10,197 bases of DNA from Ignavibacteria bacterium (GCA_013298375.1 JAAFHM010000146.1:1-10197); one strand, 5' to 3'; positions 1 to 7,424 are shown, counted from the stretch's first letter. Notes: generated by a model from the sequence alone, not told the origin. Translations and numbers: made by a program.

Positions 1-395
1 TCGCGCAAGGAAAAATCAAAAAAAAACGTCTCTATGGTGCAAGCACAATCACTATGCAAACCGCAAAAAATGCCTTTCTTTTCCCCTCGCGTACCTATCT
101 CCGCAAAGCATTTGAAGCGTATTTCACCTATTTGATAGAATTTTTTTGGGGCAAACGGCGTATTTTGGAAGTGTACTTAAATGTTATTGAGATGGGCAGT
201 GGTGTGTATGGCGTGGAAGCCGCTTCGCAGCACTATTTCGGAAAATCTGCCGCTCAGTTGTCCCCGCGCGAAGCCGCTCTTATCGCTGCGGTTCTGCCGA
301 ATCCACGCAAATGGTCGCCTGCCAAGCCTTCCGGCTACATCCAACGGAAAGCCTCCACGATTCAAGCGCGTTCTGCGGGCGTGGCGCTACCGTAA
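1..395 (+). CDS. mtgA: Monofunctional biosynthetic peptidoglycan transglycosylase (GT51), 5'-truncated by window edge
   Basis: This is the C-terminal part of a family GT51 glycosyltransferase, which polymerises lipid II into glycan strands at the periplasmic face of the inner membrane. The frame is open from base 3, giving 130 visible residues before the TAA at 393-395. The N-terminal membrane anchor and the first catalytic-Glu motif lie outside the window. Visible family motifs are GASTITMQTAKN (bases 36-71), KRRILEVYLNVIEMG and GVYGVEAASQHYFGK, followed by SPREAALIAAVLPNP. The protein stops soon after the usual C-terminal GY(I/V)xxR segment, with no transpeptidase domain, so MtgA rather than a bifunctional PBP is the best reading. 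The first Gln of the usual QQ pair is Met, a variant I believe occurs in other GT51 proteins. The very end (ARSAGVALP) is not family-like. An LptF/LptG-family permease follows after 33 bp, making a cell-envelope pair. Confidence 0.9.
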   Translation, partial: AQGKIKKKRLYGASTITMQTAKNAFLFPSRTYLRKAFEAYFTYLIEFFWGKRRILEVYLNVIEMGSGVYGVEAASQHYFGKSAAQLSPREAALIAAVLPNPRKWSPAKPSGYIQRKASTIQARSAGVALP

Positions 396-428
396 GACAA
401 CGCATGATTTTCCTCAAACAACAATATC

Positions 429-1532
429 ATGGGCAATATCATCAAAAAACTTGACAAATATATTCTCCGTCAACTTGTTTCGACCGTTTTATTCAGCATT
501 ATAGGGCTGTGTGTCCTCTTTGTGGTGGTGCATTTACTGGAGAATTTAGATGGTTTTTTGGATAGGAAAACGCCGCCAAAACTTATTGCTCTTTTTTATC
601 TGAATTATCTGCCCGAAATCATTAAGCTCATCACGCCAATAGCCATGCTGCTTTCGAGCCTTTTTACGATGGGACGATTTTCGCAGCAAAATGAATTAAC
701 GGCTATGAAAGCAGGTGGAATGAGCCTTTACCGCATCATGCTTCCGGTATTGTTATTTGGAATCGTGCTTTCGGCGGGACAGTTCTATTTTGATGGGTGG
801 GTTGTTCCTCGTGCAAACCGCTTCAAAGCTGAGTTTGAGCGAAAGTACATGGGCAAAGGGCGCGTAGAAACATCGCTCTACAACGTTTACGTGCGCGACA
901 CACCGACACGCAACCTCATTATCCGTTTCTACGACGACCAAAGCAAGACTGGTTCAGGTTTTACGCTGGAGGAATATTCTTCCGAGCAGATTCCTCGCAT
1001 CTTGAAGCGCATTGACGCGGGGAATTTCTCCTACGATACGGTCAAAAACGTATGGCAACTGGGCAACGTCTTTGAACACCGCTTCCAGACTGATTTTCAA
1101 GCCCGTCCTGAAGTACGCATTTCTCCTATTTCCAACCTCAGCATCAATACCACACCTCGAATGTTGATGCAGTTCCAGCGCAATACGAGCGAACTCACCT
1201 TTCCCGAACTCAAAGAGTACATTGATGCTTCGGAGCGCGGCGGCAAGGATGTGCGGCAACAGCGTATTGCATTTTGGGGTGAATATGCTCTGCCGTGGGC
1301 AAATTTTATCGTTATGCTTTTTGGTGTTCCCATCTCCGGCGGACAGCGCAAGGCGGGATTAGCACTGGAAATAACAATGGCAATGGTGATTGCATTTGTC
1401 TATGTGGCTTCTATTCGCATTGGTCAGACACTTGGTTTAGCGGGCGATGTGCCGCCAATGCTTGCGGCTGCGGCTCCGCATCTGCTCTTCTTTCTGCTGG
1501 GATGTGTAAACATTGTGCGGGCGAGAACCTGA
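429..1532 (+). CDS. lptG: LptF/LptG-family permease (YjgP/YjgQ), LPS export ABC transporter subunit
   Basis: This 367-residue protein matches the LptF/LptG family, inner-membrane subunits that work with the LptB ATPase to extract lipopolysaccharide and pass it to the LptC-LptA bridge. The layout is typical: three membrane helices in the first half (about residues 15-37, 52-80, 100-122), a soluble periplasmic jelly-roll region (about 125-280), and three more helices (about 285-302, 311-332, 341-364). After helix 2 sits the family's conserved cytoplasmic stretch ELTAMKAGGMSLYRIMLPV (89-107), the likely LptB-coupling site. PWANFIVMLFGVPISGG and VPPMLAAAAPHLLFFLLG near the C-terminus are also characteristic. 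LptF and LptG are hard to separate by eye, so the symbol is tentative; the partner gene is not in this window. No Shine-Dalgarno sequence precedes the ATG, and the gap to mtgA is 33 bp, so co-transcription is plausible. Confidence 0.88.
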   Translation: MGNIIKKLDKYILRQLVSTVLFSIIGLCVLFVVVHLLENLDGFLDRKTPPKLIALFYLNYLPEIIKLITPIAMLLSSLFTMGRFSQQNELTAMKAGGMSLYRIMLPVLLFGIVLSAGQFYFDGWVVPRANRFKAEFERKYMGKGRVETSLYNVYVRDTPTRNLIIRFYDDQSKTGSGFTLEEYSSEQIPRILKRIDAGNFSYDTVKNVWQLGNVFEHRFQTDFQARPEVRISPISNLSINTTPRMLMQFQRNTSELTFPELKEYIDASERGGKDVRQQRIAFWGEYALPWANFIVMLFGVPISGGQRKAGLALEITMAMVIAFVYVASIRIGQTLGLAGDVPPMLAAAAPHLLFFLLGCVNIVRART

Positions 1533-1586
1533 GGGATGCTCAAAAAATACGCAGACAAGATTCCCTCCGACAGACTCCAGCTGAAG

Positions 1587-1623
1587 AATGCTTCAAACCC
1601 CATGCTGAAATTATCGAAGCATT
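1587..1623 (+). other. Inverted repeat in the spacer after the LptF/LptG gene
   Basis: AATGCTTC (1587-1594) is perfectly complementary to GAAGCATT (1616-1623), with a 21-nt loop. It lies in the spacer of about 290 bp between the permease and TPR genes. No T-run follows, so it is not a canonical intrinsic terminator; it could aid transcript release or stability, or be chance. Confidence 0.25.
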
Positions 1624-1737
1624 GCCACGAAACTTATTGGATAGACATTATTTGAGCCGAGAACTCCGAAAGTTTTGTGTGAGTGGTACGGGTTTTTCGG
1701 TCAGGCTTGAGCATTTTACCATTGTTGCCGTTTTTCC

Positions 1738-1766
1738 TTGCAAATCGTTGGTGAACTCACTATCAT
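1738..1766 (+). promoter_or_regulatory. Candidate sigma70-type promoter of the TPR gene
   Basis: TTGCAA (1738-1743, 4/6 to the -35 consensus) and TATCAT (1761-1766, 5/6 to the -10 consensus) are separated by exactly 17 bp. Transcription would begin near 1773 and leave a leader of about 50 nt before the ATG at 1822. The position fits an independent promoter for the TPR gene and argues against translation starting at the TTG at 1738. Bacteroidota proper often use a different -33/-7 consensus, so the match carries less weight if the host belongs there. Confidence 0.45.
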
Positions 1767-1821
1767 TGCAAGAGACTTTTTACGTTGTTACGCGCCTCTC
1801 ACCGTTATCAAGGACATTGTT

Positions 1822-3270
1822 ATGGGTACACATGGTTTTGAAGATGATGATTTCGAGTTCGACAAGCCGCACTGGAACAAGAAGGAAATGGACGAGCAGA
1901 TTCGCCGTTTCCGCGAAGCAATGCGTGGCGACGATTCTCGTAGCCAAACGCCCAGCACGGCGGCATTGGAGGAACTTGTCTTGTACTGCCTAGAAACAGA
2001 AAAATTCGACGACGCGCTCAATTTTGCCAATCTTTTGCTTGAATCTATGCCGTATTCCGGCGAAGCGTGGCAGAAAAAAGGAATCACACTCAGTGCGTTG
2101 GGGCGCTATGCCGAAGCACTGGAGGCACTCGACCACGCTCTGGCACTTGATCCTGCCGATGTTGAGACCCACATCAACCGCGCATGGGCGCTCGACGGCT
2201 TAGAGCGCTACGATGAGGCAATGGAGACCATAGAGCAGTCACTCATGTACGAAGCCGATAACGAAGAAGCGCTTTTTATGAAAGCAACGCTCTTGGAGCG
2301 CTATGAAAAATATGACGAAGCAATCAAATTATTCCAATACCTGCTCCATTCCGAGCGTCTTGCCAAAGATGCGTGGTACGAATTAGGCTACTGCTACGAT
2401 TTTCTCGGGCAGCCGGACAAAGCGCTTGAAGCATACAATAAGCATATTGATATGCACCCTTACAACTACAACGCATGGTATAATTGCGGTGTGGTCTATA
2501 GCAAACAAGAGCAGTATTATCAAGCTGTTGAATGTTACGACATGGCGATTGCTATCAAGGAAGATTTTGCCTCTGCGTGGTACAATCGTGGCAATGCCTA
2601 CGCTTCACTCCATCGCATCAAGGAGGCTATTGAAAGCTATCAAGAAGCCCTAAAACACGAGCCAAATGATGTTCCAACGCTGTATAATCTTGGAAACGCC
2701 TATCAGGAAATCGGCGAGTTTCTCACAGCAATTGAACTCTACACCCGTGCGTTGCGGCAGGATGCCAAATATGCTGATGCCTATTTTGCACGCGGGTCGT
2801 GCTACGATGCGCTTGAACAGTATCAATCGGCGTTGATCGATTACAACACGGCACTCGAAATGAACCCAACATACGCCGATCTCTGGTACGCCAAAGCCGA
2901 CCTGCTCTACAATACCGACAAGGTTGAAGAATCCTTCAAATGCTATCGCCGCGCTTTAGAACTTAATCCCAAAGACCACGAATGTTGGTTTGATTTTGGC
3001 GATACGGCACTGCATTTGGGCAATATCCCCGCCGCAATTTATGCCTTTCAACAGGTGATTGCGCTTGCCCCCGAATGGGCAGAAGGGTACTATGCGTTAG
3101 CAAAAATTTATGCGGCAGAAGATAGAATTGATGATGCGGCAAAACTGCTGGCAACGGCATTAAAACTTGAACCCAAGATGGAAAGCGTCTATGAGGTTGA
3201 TTTTATGATGTTTCTCAGTGATGATAAAGTGCGCCGTCTTATCCACGCAGTGATGAGGCTTCTTGCATAG
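1822..3270 (+). CDS. Protein with 12 tandem tetratricopeptide repeats
   Basis: This 482-residue protein is almost entirely TPR repeats. A short acidic and polar leader (about residues 1-45, with GFEDDDFEFDKP) is followed by twelve 34-residue repeats in unbroken register to about residue 453. They show the usual pattern of small and aromatic positions (AWYNRGNAY, TLYNLGNAYQEIGEF, YALAKIYA) with Pro near repeat ends (ALALDP, ALELNP). A C-terminal cap of about 29 residues ends in LIHAVMRLLA. No signal peptide or membrane segment is seen, so it is probably a cytoplasmic protein-protein scaffold; the partner is unknown. ATG 1822 is chosen because AAGGA (1810-1814) lies 7 nt upstream and a promoter-like pair overlaps the longer in-frame TTG option at 1738. 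It sits between envelope genes and an exported protein, which does not settle its role. Confidence 0.9.
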   Translation: MGTHGFEDDDFEFDKPHWNKKEMDEQIRRFREAMRGDDSRSQTPSTAALEELVLYCLETEKFDDALNFANLLLESMPYSGEAWQKKGITLSALGRYAEALEALDHALALDPADVETHINRAWALDGLERYDEAMETIEQSLMYEADNEEALFMKATLLERYEKYDEAIKLFQYLLHSERLAKDAWYELGYCYDFLGQPDKALEAYNKHIDMHPYNYNAWYNCGVVYSKQEQYYQAVECYDMAIAIKEDFASAWYNRGNAYASLHRIKEAIESYQEALKHEPNDVPTLYNLGNAYQEIGEFLTAIELYTRALRQDAKYADAYFARGSCYDALEQYQSALIDYNTALEMNPTYADLWYAKADLLYNTDKVEESFKCYRRALELNPKDHECWFDFGDTALHLGNIPAAIYAFQQVIALAPEWAEGYYALAKIYAAEDRIDDAAKLLATALKLEPKMESVYEVDFMMFLSDDKVRRLIHAVMRLLA

Positions 3271-3328
3271 TTCGGCACATTCTTCGTGTGTACTGTTTTT
3301 CCCACTCCTCAGCCTTTTTCTTTCGCCC

Positions 3329-4183
3329 ATGCTTGTTCTGAAACATCTCTCGGCAATACGATTCGCACTTATTGCGATTCTGAGCATTGTTCTTGCAATC
3401 TCGCCATTATCGCTTGCCGCTCAAAAAGCCGATTCCACCAAATCCAGTAGCAAAAAAGCGTCTGAAAAAACACGCCCCATTCTCGAAAAACCTAAAGAGT
3501 TTACGCCGCAGCAAATCATCACCGCCGATACAACTACTGCACCCGTGCAGGATTCATCGGCTCTTGGCACGACACCGCCGGGAGAATACCCCTTCACCCC
3601 GACGCAAGACCGTGCTTTCTACGAAGCCTTGCGGTTTGATATTTCGCCCCGTGTCCGTTTTCAGTTTGCCGCAAGGCAATTCTCCATGATGTGGCTTGCA
3701 GCGCAAGAAGCCCGCAAATACACCCCCCAAGAAGCTGCCATTGCTGCTATGACCTCCATTGACCCACGCGCTTTTGTGCCAACGGCAAAAGAACAGACGT
3801 TCTATAATTACGGTATTGCCCAATCGTTTACCATTCCCGGCGTTTATGATCCCTTTGCACGGTACGGCGGATTGCCGGGTGTAGGTGGTTCGGGCATTAG
3901 CATTCCGCTTTCGCTCATTGGTTCGCTATTGGGCTTAACGGAGGATGTTTCTGCCACAATTCGCTACACGGTCGAACAGCCGGCGGAGGTGGAAATCATG
4001 ATTTATTCGATTCAGGCAATTGGTATTGCGCGGATACTGAAAGCGCCGCAAAATGCGGGTGGATACTCAATTACATGGAATCTCAAGAATGATGCTGGCT
4101 TGCCCGTGCCTCGCGGGGACTATATCGCCGAAGTGCGTATCGGCAATGGCGCATTTGTGCGCAAACGAATTCGGGTGGGGTGA
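3329..4183 (+). CDS. Exported protein with C-terminal FlgD-like Ig domain
   Basis: I do not recognise the full protein (284 residues from this ATG). The N-terminus is a clear signal peptide: charged K5, H6 and R11, a hydrophobic core (residues 12-29), and likely cleavage around SLAAQ (28-32). Next come a Ser/Lys/Thr/Pro-rich linker (33-85), a mixed alpha segment with no known motif (90-165), and a Gly-rich hydrophobic stretch (180-203). Residues 205-282 resemble the FlgD Ig-like fold, with the typical pattern TW(N/D)-x-x-(N/D)-x-x-G-x-P-V-P-x-G-D-Y-x-A-x-V-R and a basic end (RKRIRV). Such domains are common at the C-termini of secreted FCB-group proteins. No lipobox Cys and no clear T9SS PNP motif is present. 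ATG 3329 was chosen over the in-frame TTG at 3263, which overlaps the TPR stop, because it starts right at the signal peptide. No Shine-Dalgarno sequence is visible. The gap to the TPR gene is 58 bp, so co-transcription is plausible. Confidence 0.75.
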   Translation: MLVLKHLSAIRFALIAILSIVLAISPLSLAAQKADSTKSSSKKASEKTRPILEKPKEFTPQQIITADTTTAPVQDSSALGTTPPGEYPFTPTQDRAFYEALRFDISPRVRFQFAARQFSMMWLAAQEARKYTPQEAAIAAMTSIDPRAFVPTAKEQTFYNYGIAQSFTIPGVYDPFARYGGLPGVGGSGISIPLSLIGSLLGLTEDVSATIRYTVEQPAEVEIMIYSIQAIGIARILKAPQNAGGYSITWNLKNDAGLPVPRGDYIAEVRIGNGAFVRKRIRVG

Positions 4184-4268
4184 GTTCACAGCGTTTGTAG
4201 AGGTAAGTATCTGTTCTACACTTCCAAAAAAGCTAGAGCGGGCAGTTGTGCGGGCGGATTCGCTTTTT

Positions 4269-4289
4269 AAGCGGGTTGTCCGCTTTTTT
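4269..4289 (+). terminator. Intrinsic terminator after the exported-protein gene
   Basis: AAGCGG (4269-4274) pairs with CCGCTT (4280-4285) across a 5-nt loop, and a run of six T (4284-4289) overlaps and follows the stem. This is the textbook rho-independent form, 85 bp after the stop of the exported-protein gene and about 150 bp before pyk, so it separates the two transcripts. Confidence 0.65.
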
Positions 4290-4327
4290 ATTTCTCCGAC
4301 AACCAGACCAAGCCTTTTTTGAGGGAA

Positions 4328-4356
4328 TTTACCAAAAAACAACGTTCCGATACATT
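4328..4356 (+). promoter_or_regulatory. Weak candidate promoter for pyk
   Basis: TTTACC (4328-4333) and TACATT (4351-4356), each 4/6 to the sigma70 consensus with 17-bp spacing, lie after the terminator at 4269-4289 and would leave a leader of about 80 nt before the pyk ATG. The surrounding AT-rich sequence makes chance matches easy, so this is only a candidate. Confidence 0.25.
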
Positions 4357-4441
4357 TTCAAACTTTTTTTCTGTAAATTACGCGCCAGAGAAAAAATTCA
4401 TGTTGTGTTCACCTTGTTAGATTATTCCTACGGAGACCATT

Positions 4442-6136
4442 ATGGCTAAAGCGTCCGCGTCGAAAGCGAAAAGCGCCAAAGAAAAAAGCGCGTCGAAGAA
4501 AAACTCATCACCACGTGCTGCCCAGAAAGGCACAAAAGCCGCCCCTGCAAAAAAAACGGTAGCAAAAACAAGCAAAGCACCAAGCACCAAAATTGCTGCT
4601 AAACATAGTGCCGAGAAACCCGCCGAGCGAGGAGCATCAACGCTTGTCGAGGCATACATGGGCAAAAAGACCCAACTCAAAGTTGGCAATAAAATTCACC
4701 GCACAAAGATTCTCTGTACCTTCGGACCTGCAATCGCCTCGAAAGAGAAAGTAAAACAACTCATTGAAGTTGGCGCAACGGCGTTTCGCCTCAATATGTC
4801 GCACGGTTCACACGAAGTCCATTTGCAAGCGATGGAAATTATTCGTGCCGTCGAAAAAGAACTCGGTATTCATATTCCGATTCTTGCCGACGTGCAAGGT
4901 CCGAAGCTGCGTGTGGGCGATTTAACGAGTGGCGCAATTAGCATCGTCAATGGTACCGATATTTTTCTTGCCGATGAAGCCGTGTGGAAAAAGCGTGGTA
5001 GCCCAGACGATATAATCCCCGTGCGGTATGCCACATTTGCACAAGATGTGAAGCCCGGCAGCGTCGTTCTTTTTGATGATGGTTTGCTCAAAGTCAAGGT
5101 TCGCAGCAGCGACGGCGAGGTTGTGCGGGCAATCGTTGAAAATGGCGGTTTGCTCAAATCCCGTAAAGGCATCAATATGCCGGATGTCCACGTCAGCCAG
5201 CCCGCAATGACGGAAAAAGACAAAAAAGATATTATTTTTGCGATTAAAAACGAGGTTGATTATATCGCGCTTTCCTTCGTGCGTACCGCCGAAGACGTGC
5301 AGCACTCCAAAGAGTACATCAAAAAACATGGTGGCACACAATGGATTATTGCAAAAATTGAGAAGCCACAAGCATTGGAGAATATCGAAAGTATCATTGA
5401 AGTCTCTGATGGTATTATGGTTGCACGGGGCGATATGGGCGTGGAAATTCCCGCAGCAAGGGTGCCGATTGAGCAAAAGCGCATTATCACGCTCTGCAAC
5501 GACCAAGCAAAACCCGTTATTACGGCAACCCAAATGCTGGAATCCATGATTCAAAATCCGCGTCCCACTCGCGCCGAAGCCAGCGACGTTTCCAATGCCG
5601 TTTTTGACGGCACCGATGTTGTGATGTTGAGCGCGGAAACGAGTGTTGGTGCGTATCCGATAGAAACAGTCTCGTATATGCGCACAATTTGCGAAGAGGC
5701 GGAAGCCGAATTGTTCCGCACCCAAGAAATCTCGAAAAAACGCGCCGAAGCCGCATTGGACATCAATCTTCCTGATGCTCTTGCCGACGCTATTTCCGGT
5801 GCCGTCGGAACGGTTATCCGCGAAATGAAAATTGATGCGATTGCGGCGGTCACAACAACGGGCAAAATTGCACGATACATGGCTTCTCGTAAATTTGTTT
5901 TGCCTATTTTTGCCTTTACCCAAAGCGCTGACGTTTCACGGCGTATTAGCCTTCTCTGGGGCGTTCAAGCGGTTCAAGTCGAAGAAGAAGCATCAACAGA
6001 CGATGCGATTGAGTCCGTCAAAAGAACACTCGTCGAGCGGAATTACCTCAAATCCGGCGCTACGGTTGTCATATCCATTGGTCGCCCACTGAAAGCCCGC
6101 TCGAAAACGAATATGTTGTGTATTGAAAAACTATAA
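4442..6136 (+). CDS. pyk: Pyruvate kinase with lysine/alanine-rich N-terminal extension
   Basis: Pyruvate kinase transfers phosphate from phosphoenolpyruvate to ADP, the last step of glycolysis, in the cytoplasm. The catalytic core runs from about residue 86 (HRTKILCTFGPA) to the end, about 480 residues, the normal bacterial length. Visible are FRLNMSHG (115-122), ADVQGPKLRVG (149-159), the family signature IIAKIEKPQALENI (302-315) with catalytic Lys305 and metal-ligand Glu307, VARGDMGVEIP (327-337) with Asp331, and TATQMLESM (361-369). The C-terminal allosteric domain is complete. Residues 1-60 are an unusual tail with 16 Lys, 16 Ala and 10 Ser, histone-H1-like in composition and predicted disordered. 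ATG 4442 has a good ribosome site (GGAG, 4432-4435, 6 nt away). Met73 (ATG 4658) has GAGG 5 nt upstream and could give a tail-less form. Val151, Gln152, Lys155 and Val158 match the pattern of K+-independent enzymes. Confidence 0.96.
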   Translation: MAKASASKAKSAKEKSASKKNSSPRAAQKGTKAAPAKKTVAKTSKAPSTKIAAKHSAEKPAERGASTLVEAYMGKKTQLKVGNKIHRTKILCTFGPAIASKEKVKQLIEVGATAFRLNMSHGSHEVHLQAMEIIRAVEKELGIHIPILADVQGPKLRVGDLTSGAISIVNGTDIFLADEAVWKKRGSPDDIIPVRYATFAQDVKPGSVVLFDDGLLKVKVRSSDGEVVRAIVENGGLLKSRKGINMPDVHVSQPAMTEKDKKDIIFAIKNEVDYIALSFVRTAEDVQHSKEYIKKHGGTQWIIAKIEKPQALENIESIIEVSDGIMVARGDMGVEIPAARVPIEQKRIITLCNDQAKPVITATQMLESMIQNPRPTRAEASDVSNAVFDGTDVVMLSAETSVGAYPIETVSYMRTICEEAEAELFRTQEISKKRAEAALDINLPDALADAISGAVGTVIREMKIDAIAAVTTTGKIARYMASRKFVLPIFAFTQSADVSRRISLLWGVQAVQVEEEASTDDAIESVKRTLVERNYLKSGATVVISIGRPLKARSKTNMLCIEKL

Positions 6137-6176
6137 CCTGCCTAAATGCAGGATCATTCCTTGCTTGATGTAGATT

Positions 6177-6208
6177 GTGAGGCTCTTGTTTCCTAATGAG
6201 AGTCTCAC
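6177..6208 (+). terminator. Hairpin after pyk, probable terminator
   Basis: GTGAGGCTCT (6177-6186) pairs with AGAGTCTCAC (6199-6208) over ten positions with one G-U pair and a 12-nt loop, followed by TTCTT rather than a pure T-run. A smaller hairpin, CCTGC/GCAGG (6137-6152), lies directly behind the pyk stop. Together they most likely end the pyk transcript, although the imperfect T-tract leaves room for a processing or stability role. Confidence 0.45.
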
Positions 6209-6321
6209 TTCTTGTCTGAAGGCACATCAACCGAAAGCCTTATAAAATCTGGCATTGATAGGTTTGTCGTATCTTTCCAACTCAAGCCTTACGATCCAAA
6301 ACCAAAAACTCCTTTTTTATT

Positions 6322-7398
6322 ATGACCCAACCCTCAAAAACTGCTTCACTGCTTGATTTAGACCGTAGTAATATGTTCGAGGTGCTGAAGAATTTCCCCA
6401 ATCAAATCCGCGAAGCTATTTCTATTGGGGCTGGTGCGCCCTATTTTCAGGATTCCTCTCATTTTCCCCTGCTTGTTTTTTCGGGTATGGGCGGTTCAGC
6501 GATTGCCGGAGACCTGCTCCGGTGCACCTTGCAGGGGTATGGAGCGGATGATTTTGCCGTCATGGTAAACCGAAGCTATAACCTGCCAAGCGGCATCAAT
6601 AGCAACACTGCCTTTATCGCCAGCAGCTACTCCGGCAATACCGAAGAAACCCTCGCTGGATACCGCGCCGCGCAAAGCAAAACCAAGCGCCTCCTCTGTA
6701 TCGCAACGGGTGGTGAACTTAAACAACGCGCCGAAGCTGACGGTGTGCCAGTTATTACCATTCCAAGCGGCTTGCAGCCTCGTTGCGCCGTGGGCTACTC
6801 GTTTTTGCCGACCCTTATGACACTGGTGCTGCATCATGCCGTTGGACGCGAGGTGGTCGCAAGTATTCTGCACGCTATTCACACACTGCCGCCGTTTCTG
6901 GACGCTAAAGCGCAAGAATATTCTCGTCCCGATGCAAGCAATCCCGCATTCGCACTGGCACAGCAGCTTCGCGGCACTATTCCTGTCTTTTATTCATCGC
7001 CGCTTTTGGAGGCAGTGAATTTGCGCTGGCGTGGGCAGATTCAGGAAAATGGCAAACACCTGGCGTTTGGCAATATTATTCCTGAGATGAATCATAACGA
7101 AATCAATAGCTGGGCGCTCCCGCAGGATATTTTAGACCGCTTTACGATTGTTCTTTTGCAAGAGGCTCAGACTTCGCAACCTCGCATGAACAAACGCTTT
7201 CAGGCAACCAAGGGCGTGCTGCAAGGACGCGCAAAAAACCTTCTGGAAATCACCGCCGAAGGAGAGAACTTGCTTGCGCAGATGTTCTCGCTGTTGTACC
7301 TTGCCGATTGGACAAGCTATTGGCTTGCCTTGCTCAACGACCAAGACCCAACAGAGATTGTTGATATTCTTGCGCTTAAAGCGGCAATGTCTTCCTAA
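6322..7398 (+). CDS. Bifunctional phosphoglucose/phosphomannose isomerase (SIS family)
   Basis: This 358-residue protein matches the SIS-fold PGI/PMI family first defined in archaea and also found in bacteria. It interconverts glucose-6-phosphate, fructose-6-phosphate and mannose-6-phosphate in the cytoplasm. The N-terminal SIS domain has the sugar-phosphate loop GMGGSAIAGD (55-64) and SSYSGNTEET (101-110). The C-terminal half carries the family's active-site elements RWRGQIQENGK (235-245, candidate catalytic Glu242) and PEMNHNEI (254-261, candidate His258 for ring opening). Length is normal for this family and much shorter than classical PGI (about 450-550). No Shine-Dalgarno sequence precedes the ATG, which sits in an AT-rich leader (CTCCTTTTTTATT). 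TATAAAAT at 6241-6248 could be a -10 element but has no good -35 partner. It lies downstream of pyk, so two glycolytic functions sit side by side, probably on separate transcripts given the hairpin between them. Confidence 0.9.
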   Translation: MTQPSKTASLLDLDRSNMFEVLKNFPNQIREAISIGAGAPYFQDSSHFPLLVFSGMGGSAIAGDLLRCTLQGYGADDFAVMVNRSYNLPSGINSNTAFIASSYSGNTEETLAGYRAAQSKTKRLLCIATGGELKQRAEADGVPVITIPSGLQPRCAVGYSFLPTLMTLVLHHAVGREVVASILHAIHTLPPFLDAKAQEYSRPDASNPAFALAQQLRGTIPVFYSSPLLEAVNLRWRGQIQENGKHLAFGNIIPEMNHNEINSWALPQDILDRFTIVLLQEAQTSQPRMNKRFQATKGVLQGRAKNLLEITAEGENLLAQMFSLLYLADWTSYWLALLNDQDPTEIVDILALKAAMSS

Positions 7399-7424
7399 AG
7401 CCCACAACCTTTTAGCAAAATTCT

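Noticed and set aside
340..395. Possible frameshift at the mtgA 3' end, because the last residues are not family-like
   Set aside because: The alternative frame gives no better match to MtgA, and the in-frame stop falls close to the expected length.
1536..1655. 39-codon frame just after the LptF/LptG stop
   Set aside because: No properly spaced ribosome site and no recognisable motif; kept only as a remark on the spacer.
1738..1821. Longer TPR protein starting at TTG 1738
   Set aside because: The TTG is the -35 element of the best promoter candidate, and ATG 1822 has a strong AAGGA site 7 nt upstream.
3263..3328. TTG start for the exported protein, overlapping the TPR stop
   Set aside because: It would put 22 residues ahead of an otherwise complete signal peptide; ATG 3329 is simpler.
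4922..5923. A 333-codon open frame on the - strand opposite pyk
   Set aside because: It lies fully inside the well-supported pyk coding region, its composition is odd (rich in Asn, Cys, His, Phe) and no motif is visible, so it is a shadow of the pyk codon pattern.
6259..6266. TAGGTTTG, matching the Bacteroidota -7 promoter consensus TAnnTTTG
   Set aside because: No TTG/TTTG element at the needed distance of about 20 bp upstream; an isolated match in an AT-rich leader.
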